A stretch of 42,104 nucleotides of DNA from Caulobacter sp. D5 (GCF_003185805.1 NZ_QHJY01000086.1:1-42104), one strand, 5' to 3'. Positions 9,274 to 20,073 are shown, counted from the stretch's first letter. The notes: generated by a model from the sequence alone, not told the origin. A program made the numbers and translations.

Positions 9274-9494
9274 GGCGGGTCGTCCTCGGGATCGCGGTGA
9301 TCGGCCTGCTGGCCGGCTGCACGATACCGGGGCGAAGCATTCGGCCGCCGCGGGAGCGATCGCTCGAGGAGCAGATCGAAGCCCGCCGGAAGGCCGAGGA
9401 AGAGACAAAGGACTGCGTGCTGCGCCAGCAGGTGCGGCGTCAGCAGGAAGAGCGGGGGAGGGACGTCCGTCCTTTCCCTAAGGAAAAGTGTTAG
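9270..9494 (+). CDS. Second small predicted lipoprotein, charged and helical, between nuoH and nuoI
   Basis: This 74-residue product has a short signal sequence ([17 protein letters not shown]) with lipobox LAGC and Cys17 as the lipid anchor. The remainder is very rich in Arg, Glu and Gln (for example [17 protein letters not shown]), predicts a single long helix and ends in a second or third cysteine at the last residue. The family is not recognised. It overlaps the preceding lipoprotein gene by four bases, and the Shine-Dalgarno of nuoI (AGGAGAG) overlaps its stop codon. Together the pair forms a lipoprotein insert in the complex I operon. Confidence 0.75.
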   Translation: MRRVVLGIAVIGLLAGCTIPGRSIRPPRERSLEEQIEARRKAEEETKDCVLRQQVRRQQEERGRDVRPFPKEKC

Positions 9495-9504
9495 GAGAGC
9501 TCTG

Positions 9505-9996
9505 GTGTTCCAGCGCATCACGCAAGCGGTCAAAGGGGTGGCCCTGCTCGATTTCGCGGGCGCCTTCGGCTTGGCCATGAAGTATCTGGTCGCGCCGAAG
9601 AAGACCGTGATCTACCCGAACGAGCGCGGCCCGCAGTCGCCTCGTTTCCGTGGCGAGCACGCCCTGCGTCGCTATCCCAACGGGGAAGAGCGCTGCATCG
9701 CCTGCAAGCTGTGCGAGGCCATCTGCCCCGCCCAGGCGATCACCATCGAGGCCGAACCGCGCGAGGACGGCAGCCGCCGTACGACCCGCTACGACATCGA
9801 CATGGTGAAGTGCATCTACTGCGGTCTCTGCCAAGAGGCCTGCCCGGTGGACGCCATCGTCGAAGGCCCGAACATCGAGTTCGCGGTCGAGACGCGTGAA
9901 GAGCTCTACTACGACAAGGGAAAGCTGCTCGACAACGGTGACCGTTGGGAACGGCTGATCGCGAAGAATCTGGAGTTGGACGCTCCGTACCGCTAA
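9505..9996 (+). CDS. nuoI: NADH-quinone oxidoreductase subunit I (NuoI), N6a/N6b clusters
   Basis: NuoI is the TYKY-type 8Fe ferredoxin subunit carrying clusters N6a and N6b that lead to N2. Two classic CxxCxxCxxxCP motifs are present: Cys64, 67, 70 and 74, and Cys103, 106, 109 and 113. The N-terminal amphipathic stretch ([18 protein letters not shown]) contacts the membrane arm. Start is GTG at 9505 with Shine-Dalgarno AGGAGAG at 9493-9499. Length is 163 residues, typical for alphaproteobacteria. It is followed by an 82-base gap, the largest in the operon. Confidence 0.97.
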   Translation: MFQRITQAVKGVALLDFAGAFGLAMKYLVAPKKTVIYPNERGPQSPRFRGEHALRRYPNGEERCIACKLCEAICPAQAITIEAEPREDGSRRTTRYDIDMVKCIYCGLCQEACPVDAIVEGPNIEFAVETREELYYDKGKLLDNGDRWERLIAKNLELDAPYR

Positions 9997-10078
9997 ACGG
10001 TCCGGCGCGAATCCGAGGTTGGCGGCGTGTATTTCGCGCGCCGTCGTTATTTGAACTTTCAGGGGAGCACCCTGGCCA

Positions 10079-10696
10079 ATGGCCTTGCAGGCGATAGCTT
10101 TCTATTTGCTGGCGTTCGTGACGATAGCGGCGGGTCTTCTCGTCGTGTCGGCCAAGAACCCCGTGCACTCGGTGCTCTTCCTGATCACCGCCTTCTTCTC
10201 GGCCGCCGGCCTCTTCGTCCTTCTGGGCGCTGAGTTCCTGGCGATGCTGCTGATCGTCGTCTATGTGGGCGCGGTCGCGGTGCTGTTCCTCTTCGTGGTC
10301 ATGATGCTCGACATCGACTTCGAAGCGCTGCGGGACGGCTTCGCGCAATACCTGCCCATCGGCGGCCTCGTCGCCGGCGTGCTGACCATCGAGATGATCA
10401 TGGTCGCCGTCAGCGTCGCCACCAACGGCAAGGCCAGCGCCAACGCGCTGCCCAACGCCTCGCCGGGCGGCTTCAGCAACACCGAGGCGCTCGGTCGGGT
10501 GCTCTACACCGACTATGTCTTCTTCTTCCAGGCGGCGGGCCTGGTGCTGCTGGTCGCCATGATCGGCGCCATCGTCCTGACCCTGCGCCACAAGCCGGGC
10601 GTCAAGCGCCAGGACATCGGCAAGCAGATCGCCCGTACGCCCAAGACCGGAATGGAACTCGTGCAGATCAAGCCGGGCGAGGGGATCAGCGAATGA
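10079..10696 (+). CDS. nuoJ: NADH-quinone oxidoreductase subunit J (NuoJ)
   Basis: NuoJ is the ND6-type membrane subunit with a helix that undergoes a pi-bulge change during coupling. The 205-residue protein has five hydrophobic segments, and the conserved block [20 protein letters not shown] around residues 58-77 is the family signature. A Shine-Dalgarno (AGGGGAG, about 10061-10067) precedes the ATG. The 82-base gap upstream has GC-rich inverted repeats but no coding potential, and may hold a processing site or an internal promoter that I cannot define. nuoK overlaps its end by four bases. Confidence 0.96.
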   Translation: MALQAIAFYLLAFVTIAAGLLVVSAKNPVHSVLFLITAFFSAAGLFVLLGAEFLAMLLIVVYVGAVAVLFLFVVMMLDIDFEALRDGFAQYLPIGGLVAGVLTIEMIMVAVSVATNGKASANALPNASPGGFSNTEALGRVLYTDYVFFFQAAGLVLLVAMIGAIVLTLRHKPGVKRQDIGKQIARTPKTGMELVQIKPGEGISE

Positions 10697-10998
10697 TCGG
10701 CCTTCCGCATTACCTCATCGTCGCCGCCATCCTTCTGACGATCGGCGTCTTCGGTATCTTCGTGAACCGCAAGAACATCATCGTCATCCTGATGTCGATC
10801 GAGCTCATCCTGCTCGCGGTGAACATCAACCTGGTGGCGTTCTCGGCCTACCTGCATGACGTGGTGGGCCAGATCTTCGCGATGTTCGTGCTGACCGTGG
10901 CCGCCGCCGAGGCGGCCGTCGGCCTCGCCATCCTGGTGACCTTCTTCCGTAACCGCGGCGACATCGCGGTCGACGACGCCAGCATGATGAAGGGCTGA
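10693..10998 (+). CDS. nuoK: NADH-quinone oxidoreductase subunit K (NuoK)
   Basis: NuoK is the small ND4L-type membrane subunit that carries conserved buried glutamates in the proton path. The 101-residue protein has three hydrophobic segments. Conserved acidic residues are visible in the second segment ([14 protein letters not shown]) and the third ([14 protein letters not shown]). The length is exactly as expected. It starts in a 4-base overlap with nuoJ and ends four bases before the GTG of nuoL. Confidence 0.96.
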   Translation: MIGLPHYLIVAAILLTIGVFGIFVNRKNIIVILMSIELILLAVNINLVAFSAYLHDVVGQIFAMFVLTVAAAEAAVGLAILVTFFRNRGDIAVDDASMMKG

Positions 10999-11002
10999 CC
11001 CA

Positions 11003-13093
11003 GTGCAATCGCTCGTCACCATTCTCGTCTTCGCCCCGCTGGTGGGCGCGATCATCGCCGGCCTGTTCGGTCGGCGGATCGGCAACGTCGCGTCGCAGTC
11101 GGTCACCACCGGCCTGTTGATCCTGGCCTGCGCCCTGTCGTGGGTCACGTTCAGCAAGTGGACCTGGGGCCACATGGAGGCCTTCACGGTCACCCTGCTG
11201 CCGTTCATCCACATCGGCGACTTCGTCGCCAACTGGTCGATCCGCATCGACGCCCTGTCGGAGACCATGCTGATCGTGGTCACGACCGTCTCGGCGCTCG
11301 TGCACGTCTATTCCTGGGGCTACATGGCCGAGGACGACAGCAAGCCGCGCTTCTTCGCGTACCTGTCGCTCTTCACCTTCGCCATGCTGTCGCTGGTCAC
11401 CGCCGCCGACTTCATGCAGCTGTTCTTCGGCTGGGAAGGCGTGGGTCTGGCCTCGTACCTGCTGATCGGCTTCTGGTTCAAGAAGCCCTCGGCCAGCGCC
11501 GCGGCCATCAAGGCCTTCGTGGTCAACCGGGTCGGCGACTTCGGCTTCGCCCTCGGCATCATGACCACCTACTGGGCTTTCGGCACCATCCAGTTCCACG
11601 AACTGTTCCCGATGATCGCCGCCGGCGCCTCGCGCACCTGGGAGTTCGCGGGCCACAACTGGCCGCTGGTCGACATCGCCTGCTTCCTGCTGTTCATCGG
11701 CGCGATGGGCAAGTCGGCCCAGTTCTTCCTGCACACCTGGCTTCCTGACGCCATGGAAGGCCCGACCCCGGTGTCGGCCCTGATCCACGCGGCCACCATG
11801 GTGACCGCCGGCGTCTACATGCTGTGCCTGCTGTCGCCGATGTTCGAGTACGCCCCGGTGGCCAAGAACATCGTCACGGTGATCGGCGCCATCACGGCCC
11901 TGTTCGCCGCCACGGTCGGTCTGACCCAGAACGACATCAAGCGCGTGATCGCCTACTCGACCTGTTCGCAGCTGGGCTACATGTTCTTCGCGGCCGGCGT
12001 CGGCGCCTATCAGGCGGCCATGTTCCACCTGTTCACGCACGCCTTCTTCAAGGCGCTGCTGTTCCTGGGCGCCGGTTCGGTGATCCACGGCATGCATCAC
12101 GAGCAGGACATGCGTCGCTACGGCGCCCTGGCAAAGCTGCTGCCGGTGACCTTCATCGCCATGACGATCGGCACGATCGCCATCACGGGCCTCGGCTTCC
12201 CGCCGCTGCACCTGGGCTTCGCCGGCTTCTACTCGAAGGACACCATCATCGAAGCGGCGTTCGCCGCGGGCTCGCACAACCAGATCGCCATGTTCGCCTG
12301 GGCGATCGGCGTGCTGGTGGCCGGCCTGACCTCGTTCTACTCCTGGCGCCTGGCCTTCTTCACCTTCAACGGCAAGGCCCGTTGGGGTCACGATGACCAC
12401 GCCCATGACGCGCACGCTCATGGCCACGACGATCACGCGCACGCCGCCCATGGCCATGATGACCATGCCCACGGCGCGCACGACGACCACGGTCATGACG
12501 ATCACGGCCACGGCCACGATCACAAGCCGCACGAGAGCCCCTGGGTGATGCTGCTGCCGCTGGTCGTGCTGTCGATCGGCGCGGTCGCCGCCGGCTTCGT
12601 CTTCACCGGCTACTTCGTGGGTCACCACCAGGAAGAGTTCTGGCGCGGCGCGATCTTCAACGCTCCGACCAACCACGTGCTGCACGAGGCCCACGAAGTG
12701 GCCGAGTGGGTGAAGTGGAGCCCGCTGATCGCCTCGATCATCGGCCTGCTGATCGCGGTCTACGTCTACCTGATCAAGGGCAACGAGCGCCTCGGCCTCA
12801 AGCTCGCCGAGCGCAACGGGCCGCTGTACGTGTTCTTCTACAACAAGTGGTTCTTCGACGAGCTCTACCAGGCCACCTTCGTGCGGGCCGCCAAGTTCCT
12901 CGGCGACCTGTTCTGGAAGGGCGGGGACCAGAAGATCATCGATCGCCTGGGTCCGGACGGCGTCAGCGCCGTTTCCTACGCCGTCGGCCGCAAGACGGGC
13001 AAAGCCCAGACCGGCTACGTCTACCACTACGCTTTCGTCATGCTGCTCGGCGTCGCCGGCCTGCTGACGTTCGCCCTTTACGCATTCCGTTGA
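11003..13093 (+). CDS. nuoL: NADH-quinone oxidoreductase subunit L (NuoL) with a histidine-rich loop
   Basis: NuoL is the distal antiporter-like proton-pumping subunit of complex I. The 696-residue sequence has many transmembrane segments, the conserved [20 protein letters not shown] block, the following [10 protein letters not shown] and the lateral-helix C-terminal region. GTG start at 11003, four bases after nuoK. The oddity is an insertion at residues 463-510 between two membrane segments, in which 20 of 48 residues are His, mixed with Asp, Ala and Gly in HDDHAH-like units. It lies in a loop just after [17 protein letters not shown]. Such loops occur to varying extents in alphaproteobacterial NuoL; the function, perhaps metal or proton binding, is not known. 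Confidence 0.97.
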   Translation: MQSLVTILVFAPLVGAIIAGLFGRRIGNVASQSVTTGLLILACALSWVTFSKWTWGHMEAFTVTLLPFIHIGDFVANWSIRIDALSETMLIVVTTVSALVHVYSWGYMAEDDSKPRFFAYLSLFTFAMLSLVTAADFMQLFFGWEGVGLASYLLIGFWFKKPSASAAAIKAFVVNRVGDFGFALGIMTTYWAFGTIQFHELFPMIAAGASRTWEFAGHNWPLVDIACFLLFIGAMGKSAQFFLHTWLPDAMEGPTPVSALIHAATMVTAGVYMLCLLSPMFEYAPVAKNIVTVIGAITALFAATVGLTQNDIKRVIAYSTCSQLGYMFFAAGVGAYQAAMFHLFTHAFFKALLFLGAGSVIHGMHHEQDMRRYGALAKLLPVTFIAMTIGTIAITGLGFPPLHLGFAGFYSKDTIIEAAFAAGSHNQIAMFAWAIGVLVAGLTSFYSWRLAFFTFNGKARWGHDDHAHDAHAHGHDDHAHAAHGHDDHAHGAHDDHGHDDHGHGHDHKPHESPWVMLLPLVVLSIGAVAAGFVFTGYFVGHHQEEFWRGAIFNAPTNHVLHEAHEVAEWVKWSPLIASIIGLLIAVYVYLIKGNERLGLKLAERNGPLYVFFYNKWFFDELYQATFVRAAKFLGDLFWKGGDQKIIDRLGPDGVSAVSYAVGRKTGKAQTGYVYHYAFVMLLGVAGLLTFALYAFR
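12389..12532 (+). repeat. His/Asp-coding low-complexity repeat within nuoL
   Basis: The stretch is built from reiterated CAC/CAT, GAC/GAT, GCC and GGC codons, giving HDDHAH and HGHDDH units. Alternation of CAT and CAC codons shows the copies are not freshly duplicated. The reading frame is kept throughout. Length variation by slippage or recombination between strains is expected for such a repeat. Confidence 0.85.
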
Positions 13094-13103
13094 GGACGGA
13101 TCG

Positions 13104-14588
13104 ATGACCGGCCTGCTCAGCCTTACGACCTTTGCTCCGCTCGTCGGCGTGGCCGTTATCCTGGTGGCTCGCGCCATCCAGGGTCCGGGCGCCAAGACCG
13201 ACACCCTGGCCAAGTGGATCGCGCTCGCGACCACCGTGGTCGCCTTCGCCCTGTCGCTGGTGCTGACGCTCCAGTTCGACGCCAAGAACCCGGGCTTCCA
13301 GTTCGTGGAAGACATCGCCTGGTTCGGCGGCCTGCATTACCGCATGGGCATCGACGGCATCTCGGTGCTGCTGGTGCTGCTGACCGCATTCCTGCTGCCG
13401 ATCTGCATCGTGGCCAGCTGGAAGTCGGTGGAAAAGCGCGTCGTCGAATATCTGATCGCCTTCCTGGTCCTCGAGACCCTGGTGATCGGCGTGTTCTGCG
13501 CGCTGGACCTGGTGCTGTTCTACCTCTTCTTCGAAGGGGGCCTGGTGCCGATGTTCCTGATCATCGGCATCTGGGGCGGCAAGCGCCGGATCTACGCGGC
13601 CTACAAGTTCTTCCTCTACACGCTGCTCGGCTCGGTGCTGATGCTGGCGGCCATCCTGGCCATGATCTCGATCGCGGGCACCTCGTCGATCCCCGAGCTC
13701 ATGACCTACAAGTTCGCGCCGTGGCTCCAGACCTGGCTGTGGCTGGCCTTCTTCGCCTCGTTCGCGGTGAAGATGCCGATGTGGCCGGTGCACACCTGGC
13801 TGCCTGACGCCCACGTGGAAGCCCCGACGGCGGGTTCGGTCATCCTGGCCGGCATCCTGCTGAAGATGGGCGGCTACGGCTTCATGCGCTTCAGCATCCC
13901 GATGTTCCCGAACGCCTCGGAGATGTTCCAGCCGCTGGTCTTCGCCCTGTCGGGCATCGCCATCGTCTACACCTCGCTGGTCGCCTTCCGTCAGACCGAC
14001 ATCAAGAAGCTGATCGCCTACTCGTCGGTCGCCCACATGGGCTTCGTGACCATGGGCATCTTCTCGGGCAACGCCGCCGGCGAGCAGGGCGCCCTGTTCC
14101 AGATGATCAGCCACGGGGTGATCTCCGGCGCGCTCTTCCTCTGCGTCGGCGTGGTCTACGACCGCATGCACACCCGCGAGATCGCCTTCTACGGCGGCCT
14201 CACCAACCGCATGCCACACTACGCCTTCGTGTTTCTGCTGTTCACGATGGGGAACGTCGGCCTGCCGGGCACCTCGGGCTTCGTCGGCGAAATCCTGACC
14301 ATGACGGGCGTCTACAAGGCCTCGACCTGGACGGCGATCGTCTCGGCCACCGGCGTGATCCTGTCGGCCATGTACGCCCTGACGCTGTACCGCCGGGTCA
14401 TGTACGGGGAGATCACCAACCCCGAGCTGAAGACGATCAAGGACCTCGACGCGCGGGAAATCCTGCTCTTCGCGCCGCTGATCATCATGACCCTGGTTCT
14501 CGGCATCTATCCTAATCTTGTGTTCAACCTGACCGCGTCGTCCGTCGACGGGCTCGTCGGCGCCTGGCGCGCCGCCGTGGGCGGGTGA
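13104..14588 (+). CDS. nuoM: NADH-quinone oxidoreductase subunit M (NuoM)
   Basis: NuoM is the middle antiporter-like proton-pumping subunit. The 494-residue product has about 14 hydrophobic segments and the family blocks [19 protein letters not shown], a conserved glutamate in [14 protein letters not shown], the lysine in [29 protein letters not shown], and [16 protein letters not shown] Shine-Dalgarno (TGAGGACGG) lies before the ATG, 10 bases after nuoL. Nothing unusual is seen. Confidence 0.97.
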   Translation: MTGLLSLTTFAPLVGVAVILVARAIQGPGAKTDTLAKWIALATTVVAFALSLVLTLQFDAKNPGFQFVEDIAWFGGLHYRMGIDGISVLLVLLTAFLLPICIVASWKSVEKRVVEYLIAFLVLETLVIGVFCALDLVLFYLFFEGGLVPMFLIIGIWGGKRRIYAAYKFFLYTLLGSVLMLAAILAMISIAGTSSIPELMTYKFAPWLQTWLWLAFFASFAVKMPMWPVHTWLPDAHVEAPTAGSVILAGILLKMGGYGFMRFSIPMFPNASEMFQPLVFALSGIAIVYTSLVAFRQTDIKKLIAYSSVAHMGFVTMGIFSGNAAGEQGALFQMISHGVISGALFLCVGVVYDRMHTREIAFYGGLTNRMPHYAFVFLLFTMGNVGLPGTSGFVGEILTMTGVYKASTWTAIVSATGVILSAMYALTLYRRVMYGEITNPELKTIKDLDAREILLFAPLIIMTLVLGIYPNLVFNLTASSVDGLVGAWRAAVGG

Positions 14589-14596
14589 GGGATCCC

Positions 14597-16036
14597 ATGA
14601 CGTTCTCCGCCAACTTCTCCCTCGTCCTGCCTGAAGTCGTCCTGGCGATTTCGGCCCTGCTGCTGCTGGTCTGGGGCGCCTTCTCCAAGAAGACCTCGCC
14701 GGTCTTCACGGGCGCCTCGGTGCTGGCCCTGGTGGTCGCCGCCGCCTTCGCGATCCACGGACCGCGCGGCGACGCCTTCAACGGCGTCTACTCGGCCGAC
14801 GCCGCCGCCACCTACGCCAAGGTCGCGATTTTCCTGTTCAGCGCCCTGGCCATCGTGCTGGGCGATCGCTGGCTGGCCGCCCGCGGCGACCAGAAATTCG
14901 AGTTCCCGGTGCTGGTGATCCTGGCGGCGCTGGGCATGGGCATCACGGCTTCGGCCGGGGACCTCATCAGCCTCTATATCGGCGTCGAGCTGCAATCGCT
15001 GGCCCTGTACGTCCTGGCGGCCTTCCGCCGCGACGACGCCAAGGCTTCGGAAGCGGGCCTGAAGTACTTCGTGCTGGGCGCCCTGTCGTCGGGCATCCTG
15101 CTGTACGGCGCCTCGCTGATCTACGGCTTCTCGGGCTCGACCCGCTTCGTCGACATCGCCGCGGCCTCGCACGGCGCGCACGGCGTGGGCCTGCTGTTCG
15201 GCCTGATCTTCGTGATCTGCGGCCTGGCGTTCAAGGTTTCGGCCGCGCCGTTCCACATGTGGACCCCGGACGTCTACGAAGGCGCCCCGACCCCGGTCGT
15301 CGGCTTCTTCGCCGCCGCGCCGAAGCTGGCCGCCATGATGATGTTCGCCCGCGTGCTGGGCGACGCCTTCCCGGACGCCGTGGCCCAATGGCGCCAGGTG
15401 CTGATCATCGCGGCCCTGCTGTCGGTGTTCGTCGGCGCCTTCGCGGGTCTGGCCCAGAGCAACCTCAAGCGCCTGTGGGCCTACTCCTCGATCGCCAACG
15501 TCGGCTACGCCCTGCTGGGCGTCGCCACCGGCGGCGAGGTGGGCCTGCACTCGATGCTGGTGTTCATGGTGCTCTACATGGTGGACGTCACCGGCTTCTT
15601 CGCCTGCCTGCAGGCGCTGACCCGCGACGGCAAGCCGATGGAGACCATCGAGGACATGGCCGGCCTGGTGAAGGAACGTCCGGGCGTCGCCCTGGCCATG
15701 ACCGCGTTCTCGCTGTCGGCCCTGGGCCTGCCGCCGTTCTCGGGCTTCTGGGCCAAGTTCTACGTCTTCAAGGCCGCCATGGGCTCGGGCGACGTGCCGC
15801 TGCAGTGGGCCGCCGTCATCGGCCTGATCGGCAGCGTCGTGGCCGCCTTCTACTACCTGCGCCTGATCAAGACGATGTGGTTCGACGCGCCGACCAGCGC
15901 GGTGGACAAGCCGCAACCGACCGCTCGCGCGATCGGCTTCGCCGCGGCCCTGTTCTCGTTCCCGATCGTCCTGATCGCCCTGGTCTGGCTCGACCCCGCC
16001 GCCAAGGCGGCCGCGGCGGCCTTTGGCCACGCGTGA
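14597..16036 (+). CDS. nuoN: NADH-quinone oxidoreductase subunit N (NuoN)
   Basis: NuoN is the proximal antiporter-like proton-pumping subunit and the last gene of the complex I set. The 479-residue protein shows YIGVELQSLALYVLAAFRRD, a KVSAAPFHMWTPDVYEGAPTP block and NLKRLWAYSSIANVGYALLG, all typical of the family. The ATG at 14597 with GTGAGGGA upstream is preferred; a GTG at 14585 would add four residues and overlap nuoM. With this gene all 14 canonical subunits are present. The biotin ligase gene follows directly. Confidence 0.96.
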   Translation: MTFSANFSLVLPEVVLAISALLLLVWGAFSKKTSPVFTGASVLALVVAAAFAIHGPRGDAFNGVYSADAAATYAKVAIFLFSALAIVLGDRWLAARGDQKFEFPVLVILAALGMGITASAGDLISLYIGVELQSLALYVLAAFRRDDAKASEAGLKYFVLGALSSGILLYGASLIYGFSGSTRFVDIAAASHGAHGVGLLFGLIFVICGLAFKVSAAPFHMWTPDVYEGAPTPVVGFFAAAPKLAAMMMFARVLGDAFPDAVAQWRQVLIIAALLSVFVGAFAGLAQSNLKRLWAYSSIANVGYALLGVATGGEVGLHSMLVFMVLYMVDVTGFFACLQALTRDGKPMETIEDMAGLVKERPGVALAMTAFSLSALGLPPFSGFWAKFYVFKAAMGSGDVPLQWAAVIGLIGSVVAAFYYLRLIKTMWFDAPTSAVDKPQPTARAIGFAAALFSFPIVLIALVWLDPAAKAAAAAFGHA

Positions 16037-16037
16037 C

Positions 16038-16793
16038 GTGACGGGCGCGTCCGCCGAGGGGCCGCCCGTCGTCGTTCTCGACGAGATCGACTCGACCAAC
16101 GCCGAGGCTCGCCGCCGCGCGGAAGCGGGGCAGGCGGGCCCGGTCTGGATCGTCGGCCTGCGGCAGACCGCGGGCCGCGGTCGCCGGGGCCGCGCCTGGG
16201 AAACCGGCGACGGCAACCTGGCCGCCACCCTCCTGCTCACCACCGACAAGCCGCCCGCCGAGGCCGCGCAGATCTCGTTCGTGGCGGCCCTGGCCGTCGC
16301 CGACCTGCTGTGCGCCTACGTCGCCGAGCGGCTGGTCAGCCTGAAATGGCCCAACGACCCGATGGTCGGCGGCCTGAAGATCAGCGGCATCCTCGTCGAG
16401 TCCGGCAAGAGCCCCGCTGGCGGCCTCTGGCTGGCCGTGGGGATCGGCGTCAATCTCGCCCGCAAGCCCATCGACAGCGAGCGCCCGGCCACGGCCCTGC
16501 CGACCTGGCGGGCCGAGCCGCCGCCGTCGCCGGTGGAGGCGATCGGGATCCTGGCCCCGGCCTTCGCCCGCTGGCTCGACGTCTGGAGCCGCCTTGGCTT
16601 CCCCGCCATCGCCGACGCCTGGACCGCCAGGGCCCACGGCCTGGGCGAGCCCTGCACCGCGCGGCTCTCGACCGAGACGATCGAAGGGATCGCCGAGGGC
16701 CTCGACGCCGACGGCGCCTTGCGCCTGCGACTGGCCGACGGTCAACTGCGCCGGATCACCGCCGGCGACGTCTTCTTCGGAGGAAATCCCTGA
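16038..16793 (+). CDS. birA: Biotin--[acetyl-CoA-carboxylase] ligase (BirA-type, no DNA-binding domain)
   Basis: The enzyme makes biotinyl-AMP and transfers biotin to carrier-protein lysines such as that of acetyl-CoA carboxylase. Motifs seen: [11 protein letters not shown] near the N-terminus, the biotinyl-AMP loop GRGRRGRAW, a [20 protein letters not shown] block and GIGVNL. There is no N-terminal helix-turn-helix, so it is a monofunctional class I ligase and not the E. coli-type repressor. Start is uncertain: GTG at 16038, one base after nuoN, or TTG at 16023 overlapping nuoN by 14 bases; neither has a good Shine-Dalgarno. It is often found beside coaX, as here. Confidence 0.92.
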   Translation: MTGASAEGPPVVVLDEIDSTNAEARRRAEAGQAGPVWIVGLRQTAGRGRRGRAWETGDGNLAATLLLTTDKPPAEAAQISFVAALAVADLLCAYVAERLVSLKWPNDPMVGGLKISGILVESGKSPAGGLWLAVGIGVNLARKPIDSERPATALPTWRAEPPPSPVEAIGILAPAFARWLDVWSRLGFPAIADAWTARAHGLGEPCTARLSTETIEGIAEGLDADGALRLRLADGQLRRITAGDVFFGGNP

Positions 16794-17578
16794 TGCTGCT
16801 GGCCATCGAACAGGGCAACACCAACACCATGTTCGCCATCCACGACGGCCAGTCGTGGATCGCCCAGTGGCGCGCCGCCACCGAAAGCACCCGAACCGCC
16901 GACGAATACGTGGTCTGGCTGTCGCAGCTGATGTCGATGCAGGGCCTGGGCTTCCGGGCGCTCGACGCCTGCATCATCTCCAGCGTCGTGCCCCAGTCGC
17001 TGTTCAACCTGCGCAACCTGTCGCGCCGCTACCTGAACGTCGAACCGCTGGTGATCGGCGAGAACGCCAGGCTCGGCGTCGACGTCCGCATCGACAAGCC
17101 GTCCGAGGCCGGCGCCGACCGCCTGGTCAACGCCGTGGGCGCCAGCATGGCCTACAAGGGGCCGCTGATCGTCATCGACAGCGGCACGGCCACCACCTTC
17201 GACGTGGTGGGCGCCGACGGCGCCTTCGAGGGCGGCATCATCGCCCCGGGCATCAATCTTTCCATGCAGGCGCTGCACGAAGCGGCCGCCAAGCTGCCCC
17301 GCATCGCCATCCAGCGTCCCGCCCGTAATCGCGTCGTAGGCACCGACACGGTCAGCGCCATGCAATCGGGCGTGTTCTGGGGCTATATCTCACTCATCGA
17401 AGGGCTGGTCGCGCGCATCAAGGCCGAGCGCGGCGAACCCCTGACCGTGGTCGCCACCGGCGGCGTCGCCTCGCTGTTCGAGGGCGCCACCGACAGCATC
17501 GACCACTTCGACCCTGATCTGACCATCCGTGGTCTCCTCGAAATTCATCGCCGCAATACCCACCTAGAGAACGAATGA
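16793..17578 (+). CDS. coaX: Type III pantothenate kinase (CoaX)
   Basis: CoaX phosphorylates pantothenate, the first committed step of coenzyme A synthesis, and is insensitive to CoA feedback in characterised members. The 261-residue sequence has an ASKHA-fold phosphate loop [11 protein letters not shown] at the N-terminus (Glu where most have Asp), a [11 protein letters not shown] motif, [11 protein letters not shown] and a second phosphate-binding segment [12 protein letters not shown]. The ATG overlaps the birA stop by one base (TGATG) with Shine-Dalgarno GGAGGA at 16779-16784. The stop overlaps the RNase J start. Coupling of birA and coaX groups two cofactor-loading genes. Confidence 0.95.
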   Translation: MLLAIEQGNTNTMFAIHDGQSWIAQWRAATESTRTADEYVVWLSQLMSMQGLGFRALDACIISSVVPQSLFNLRNLSRRYLNVEPLVIGENARLGVDVRIDKPSEAGADRLVNAVGASMAYKGPLIVIDSGTATTFDVVGADGAFEGGIIAPGINLSMQALHEAAAKLPRIAIQRPARNRVVGTDTVSAMQSGVFWGYISLIEGLVARIKAERGEPLTVVATGGVASLFEGATDSIDHFDPDLTIRGLLEIHRRNTHLENE

Positions 17579-19254
17579 AAAAGCACCCTGACGACGAGCT
17601 CGTCTTCCTGCCCCTGGGCGGGTCGAACGAGATCGGCATGAACTTCAACCTGTACGGCTTCGGGCCCGCGCACGATCGCAAGTGGATCGTCGTCGATCTG
17701 GGCGTGACTTTCGGCGACCAGACCACGCCGGGCGTCGAGATCATCCTGCCCGACCCGGAATATATCGTCCCCTACGCCAAGGACATTCTGGGCATCGTGC
17801 TGACCCACGCCCACGAGGACCACCTGGGCGCCGTCGCCTGGCTGTGGCCGCAGCTGAAGGCCCCGGTCTACGCCACGCCGTTCACCGCCTTCCTGCTGCG
17901 CGAGAAGCTGCGCGACGCCAACCTGCTGGACGAAGTGAAGATCCACGAAGTGCCGCTGAGCGGCAGCTTCGACCTGGGTCCGTTCCACCTGGAAATGGTG
18001 ACGCTGACCCACTCGATCCCCGAGCCCAACGGCCTGGCGATCAAGACCCCGCTGGGCACCATCCTGCACACCGGCGACTGGAAGATCGATCCGGATCCCC
18101 AGCTCGGCGCCGCCACCGACGTCGACGCCCTGCGCCGCCTCGGCGACGAGGGCGTGCTGGCCATGGTCTGCGACAGCACCAACGTCTTCGTCGAAGGCAC
18201 CGCCGGCTCGGAAGCCGACGTCCGCGTCGAGATGAACAAGCTGATCGCCAGCCTGACCGGCAAGATCGCCGTGGCCTGTTTCGCTTCGAACGTGGCGCGC
18301 ATGGCCACCGTGATCCGCGCCGCCCAGGCCGCCGGCCGCAAGGTCTGCCTGGCCGGCCGCTCGATGCACCGCATGGCCGCCGCCGCCCGCTCGGTCGGTC
18401 TGCTGGACGGCCTGGAGCCGTTCGTCACCGACGACCAGGCCAAGCACATGCCGGAAAACGAGATCCTCTATCTCTGCACCGGCAGCCAGGGCGAGGCGAG
18501 GGCGGCCCTGGCCCGTATCGCCGAGGGCAACCACCCGCACGTCAAGCTCTCCTCGGGCGACCACGTGGTGTTCAGCTCGCGCGTGATCCCGGGCAACGAG
18601 ATCCCGATCCGCAACCTGCAGAACAAGCTGGCCGACCGCGGCGTGCGCCTGCACACCGAGCGCGATACGCCAGGCATCCACGTCTCGGGCCACCCGTGCC
18701 GAGACGAACTGAAGCAGATGTACCAGTGGGCCAGGCCGCAGATCGCCGTGCCGACCCACGGCGAACGCCGCCACCTGCTCGAGCACGCCGCCTTCGCCAA
18801 GGACCTGCAGATCCCGCATGCCGTCAGCCCGCGCAACGGCGACATGGTCCGCCTGGCCCCCGGTCACCCGGAGATCATCGACGAAGTGCCCGCCGGCCGT
18901 CTCTACGTAGACGGCGGCGTCGTGACGCCCGAGAACGGCGAGGCCCTGCGCGAGCGTCGCCACGCGGCGTTCAACGGCGTGCTGGCCGTGTCGATCGTGC
19001 TCGACGGCCGCAACAAGGTCGTCTCGGGCCCGCAGGTGCGTGGTCTGGGTCTGGCCGGCGACGAGGAATATCCTCTCGACGAGGCGCTGGACGACCTGGC
19101 GGAGGAGGCCGAAGAGGCCTTCAAGCGCCTGTCTGGCGACGATCGCGAGATCGACGAGACCATCGAGAACGCCATCTCGCGCGCGGTGAAGAAGGCCGCC
19201 TTCCGCATCTGGGAACGCAAGCCGGTCGTCGAGACGACCGTCCTGCGCCTCTGA
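17575..19254 (+). CDS. rnj: Ribonuclease J
   Basis: RNase J is a metallo-beta-lactamase/beta-CASP nuclease with endo- and 5'-exonuclease activity in RNA processing and decay. The zinc motif HAHEDH is at residues 78-83, and the beta-CASP fold follows with CDSTNVF and a STGSQG-like motif (here [12 protein letters not shown]). [14 protein letters not shown] and PTHGERRHL give further metal and phosphate residues. The C-terminal about 100 residues form the usual extra domain, with an acidic [10 protein letters not shown] helix. Length 559 is normal. ATGA overlap with coaX (17575-17578) suggests coupling. Confidence 0.96.
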   Translation: MKKHPDDELVFLPLGGSNEIGMNFNLYGFGPAHDRKWIVVDLGVTFGDQTTPGVEIILPDPEYIVPYAKDILGIVLTHAHEDHLGAVAWLWPQLKAPVYATPFTAFLLREKLRDANLLDEVKIHEVPLSGSFDLGPFHLEMVTLTHSIPEPNGLAIKTPLGTILHTGDWKIDPDPQLGAATDVDALRRLGDEGVLAMVCDSTNVFVEGTAGSEADVRVEMNKLIASLTGKIAVACFASNVARMATVIRAAQAAGRKVCLAGRSMHRMAAAARSVGLLDGLEPFVTDDQAKHMPENEILYLCTGSQGEARAALARIAEGNHPHVKLSSGDHVVFSSRVIPGNEIPIRNLQNKLADRGVRLHTERDTPGIHVSGHPCRDELKQMYQWARPQIAVPTHGERRHLLEHAAFAKDLQIPHAVSPRNGDMVRLAPGHPEIIDEVPAGRLYVDGGVVTPENGEALRERRHAAFNGVLAVSIVLDGRNKVVSGPQVRGLGLAGDEEYPLDEALDDLAEEAEEAFKRLSGDDREIDETIENAISRAVKKAAFRIWERKPVVETTVLRL

Positions 19255-19261
19255 TCGCCGC

Positions 19262-20011
19262 ATGACGACGCCAGAGGATCCGACACCGACCGAAGCGACC
19301 CCCGCGCCCCGGCGCGAGGGCCTGTTCGGCGCGGGACCGGCCATCCTCTGGTTCGAGGCCTGGCCGGTGATGGTGATCCTGGCGCTGATCTGGATCGTCT
19401 TCCTGGCCCAGTCGGCTTTCGAGCTGCTGGGGGACGGGGAGACGATCTTCGTGCTCGGTGGGCTATGGAAGCCCGGCGTCTTCCAGGGCCTCTGGTGGAC
19501 GCCGCTGACCCACATGTTCATGCATATGAGCTGGGGTCAGCCCTGGGGCTGGCTGCACATCGTGTTCAACAGCGGCGCGCTCGTCGCGCTCGGCCCGGCC
19601 ATTGCCCAGCGGTTCGGCCGCGATGCGCTGGGCGGGGCGCTGTTCTTCGCCTTCTACCTCGCCTGCGGCCTGGCCGGGGCAGGGGCCTTCATTCTGCTTG
19701 GGGCTGACCGCCTGCTGGTGGTCGGCGCCTCGGGGGCGATATTTGGCCTGTGGGGCGCGGTCGCGCGGCTGGGCGCGCCCGGCGAGGCGAAGCTGGCGCC
19801 GATCTTCGCGCCGTCGGTGCTGCGGCAGGTCGGATCAGCCCTGATCTCCAACCTGGTGGTGCTCGGTGGCGCCGCCGGCTACGGCGCGCTGTCCGGCAGC
19901 GGCGCAGGCGTGGCTTGGCAGGCCCACCTCGGCGGGTTCGTGCTGGGCTTCCTGCTGATCCCGATCCTGCCCGTCCGCTTTCACTGGCTGAAGGGCGCTC
20001 GCACGGCTTGA
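19262..20011 (+). CDS. Rhomboid-family intramembrane serine protease
   Basis: Rhomboids cleave transmembrane substrates within the bilayer. The 249-residue protein has about six hydrophobic segments. The nucleophile is Ser157 in GASGAIFG, and the second catalytic residue is His222 in WQAHLGGFVLG. The HIVFN motif in the second segment supplies the oxyanion-type residues. The N-terminal 25 residues are Pro/Thr-rich and cytosolic. It begins seven bases after RNase J. All catalytic elements are present, so it is probably active; its substrate cannot be told. Co-expression with rnj looks incidental. Confidence 0.92.
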   Translation: MTTPEDPTPTEATPAPRREGLFGAGPAILWFEAWPVMVILALIWIVFLAQSAFELLGDGETIFVLGGLWKPGVFQGLWWTPLTHMFMHMSWGQPWGWLHIVFNSGALVALGPAIAQRFGRDALGGALFFAFYLACGLAGAGAFILLGADRLLVVGASGAIFGLWGAVARLGAPGEAKLAPIFAPSVLRQVGSALISNLVVLGGAAGYGALSGSGAGVAWQAHLGGFVLGFLLIPILPVRFHWLKGARTA

Positions 20012-20073
20012 CTGCCGTGGGCGCAGGCGCGGTTAGTGGGCGGCCAGATCCTCCAAAGCCAGGACCCCGCACC

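Noticed and set aside
10826..13315. 829-codon minus-strand frame opposite nuoL
   Set aside because: Shadow of nuoL; the His-coding stretch appears as a Val/Met-rich run on this strand, as expected from the complement.
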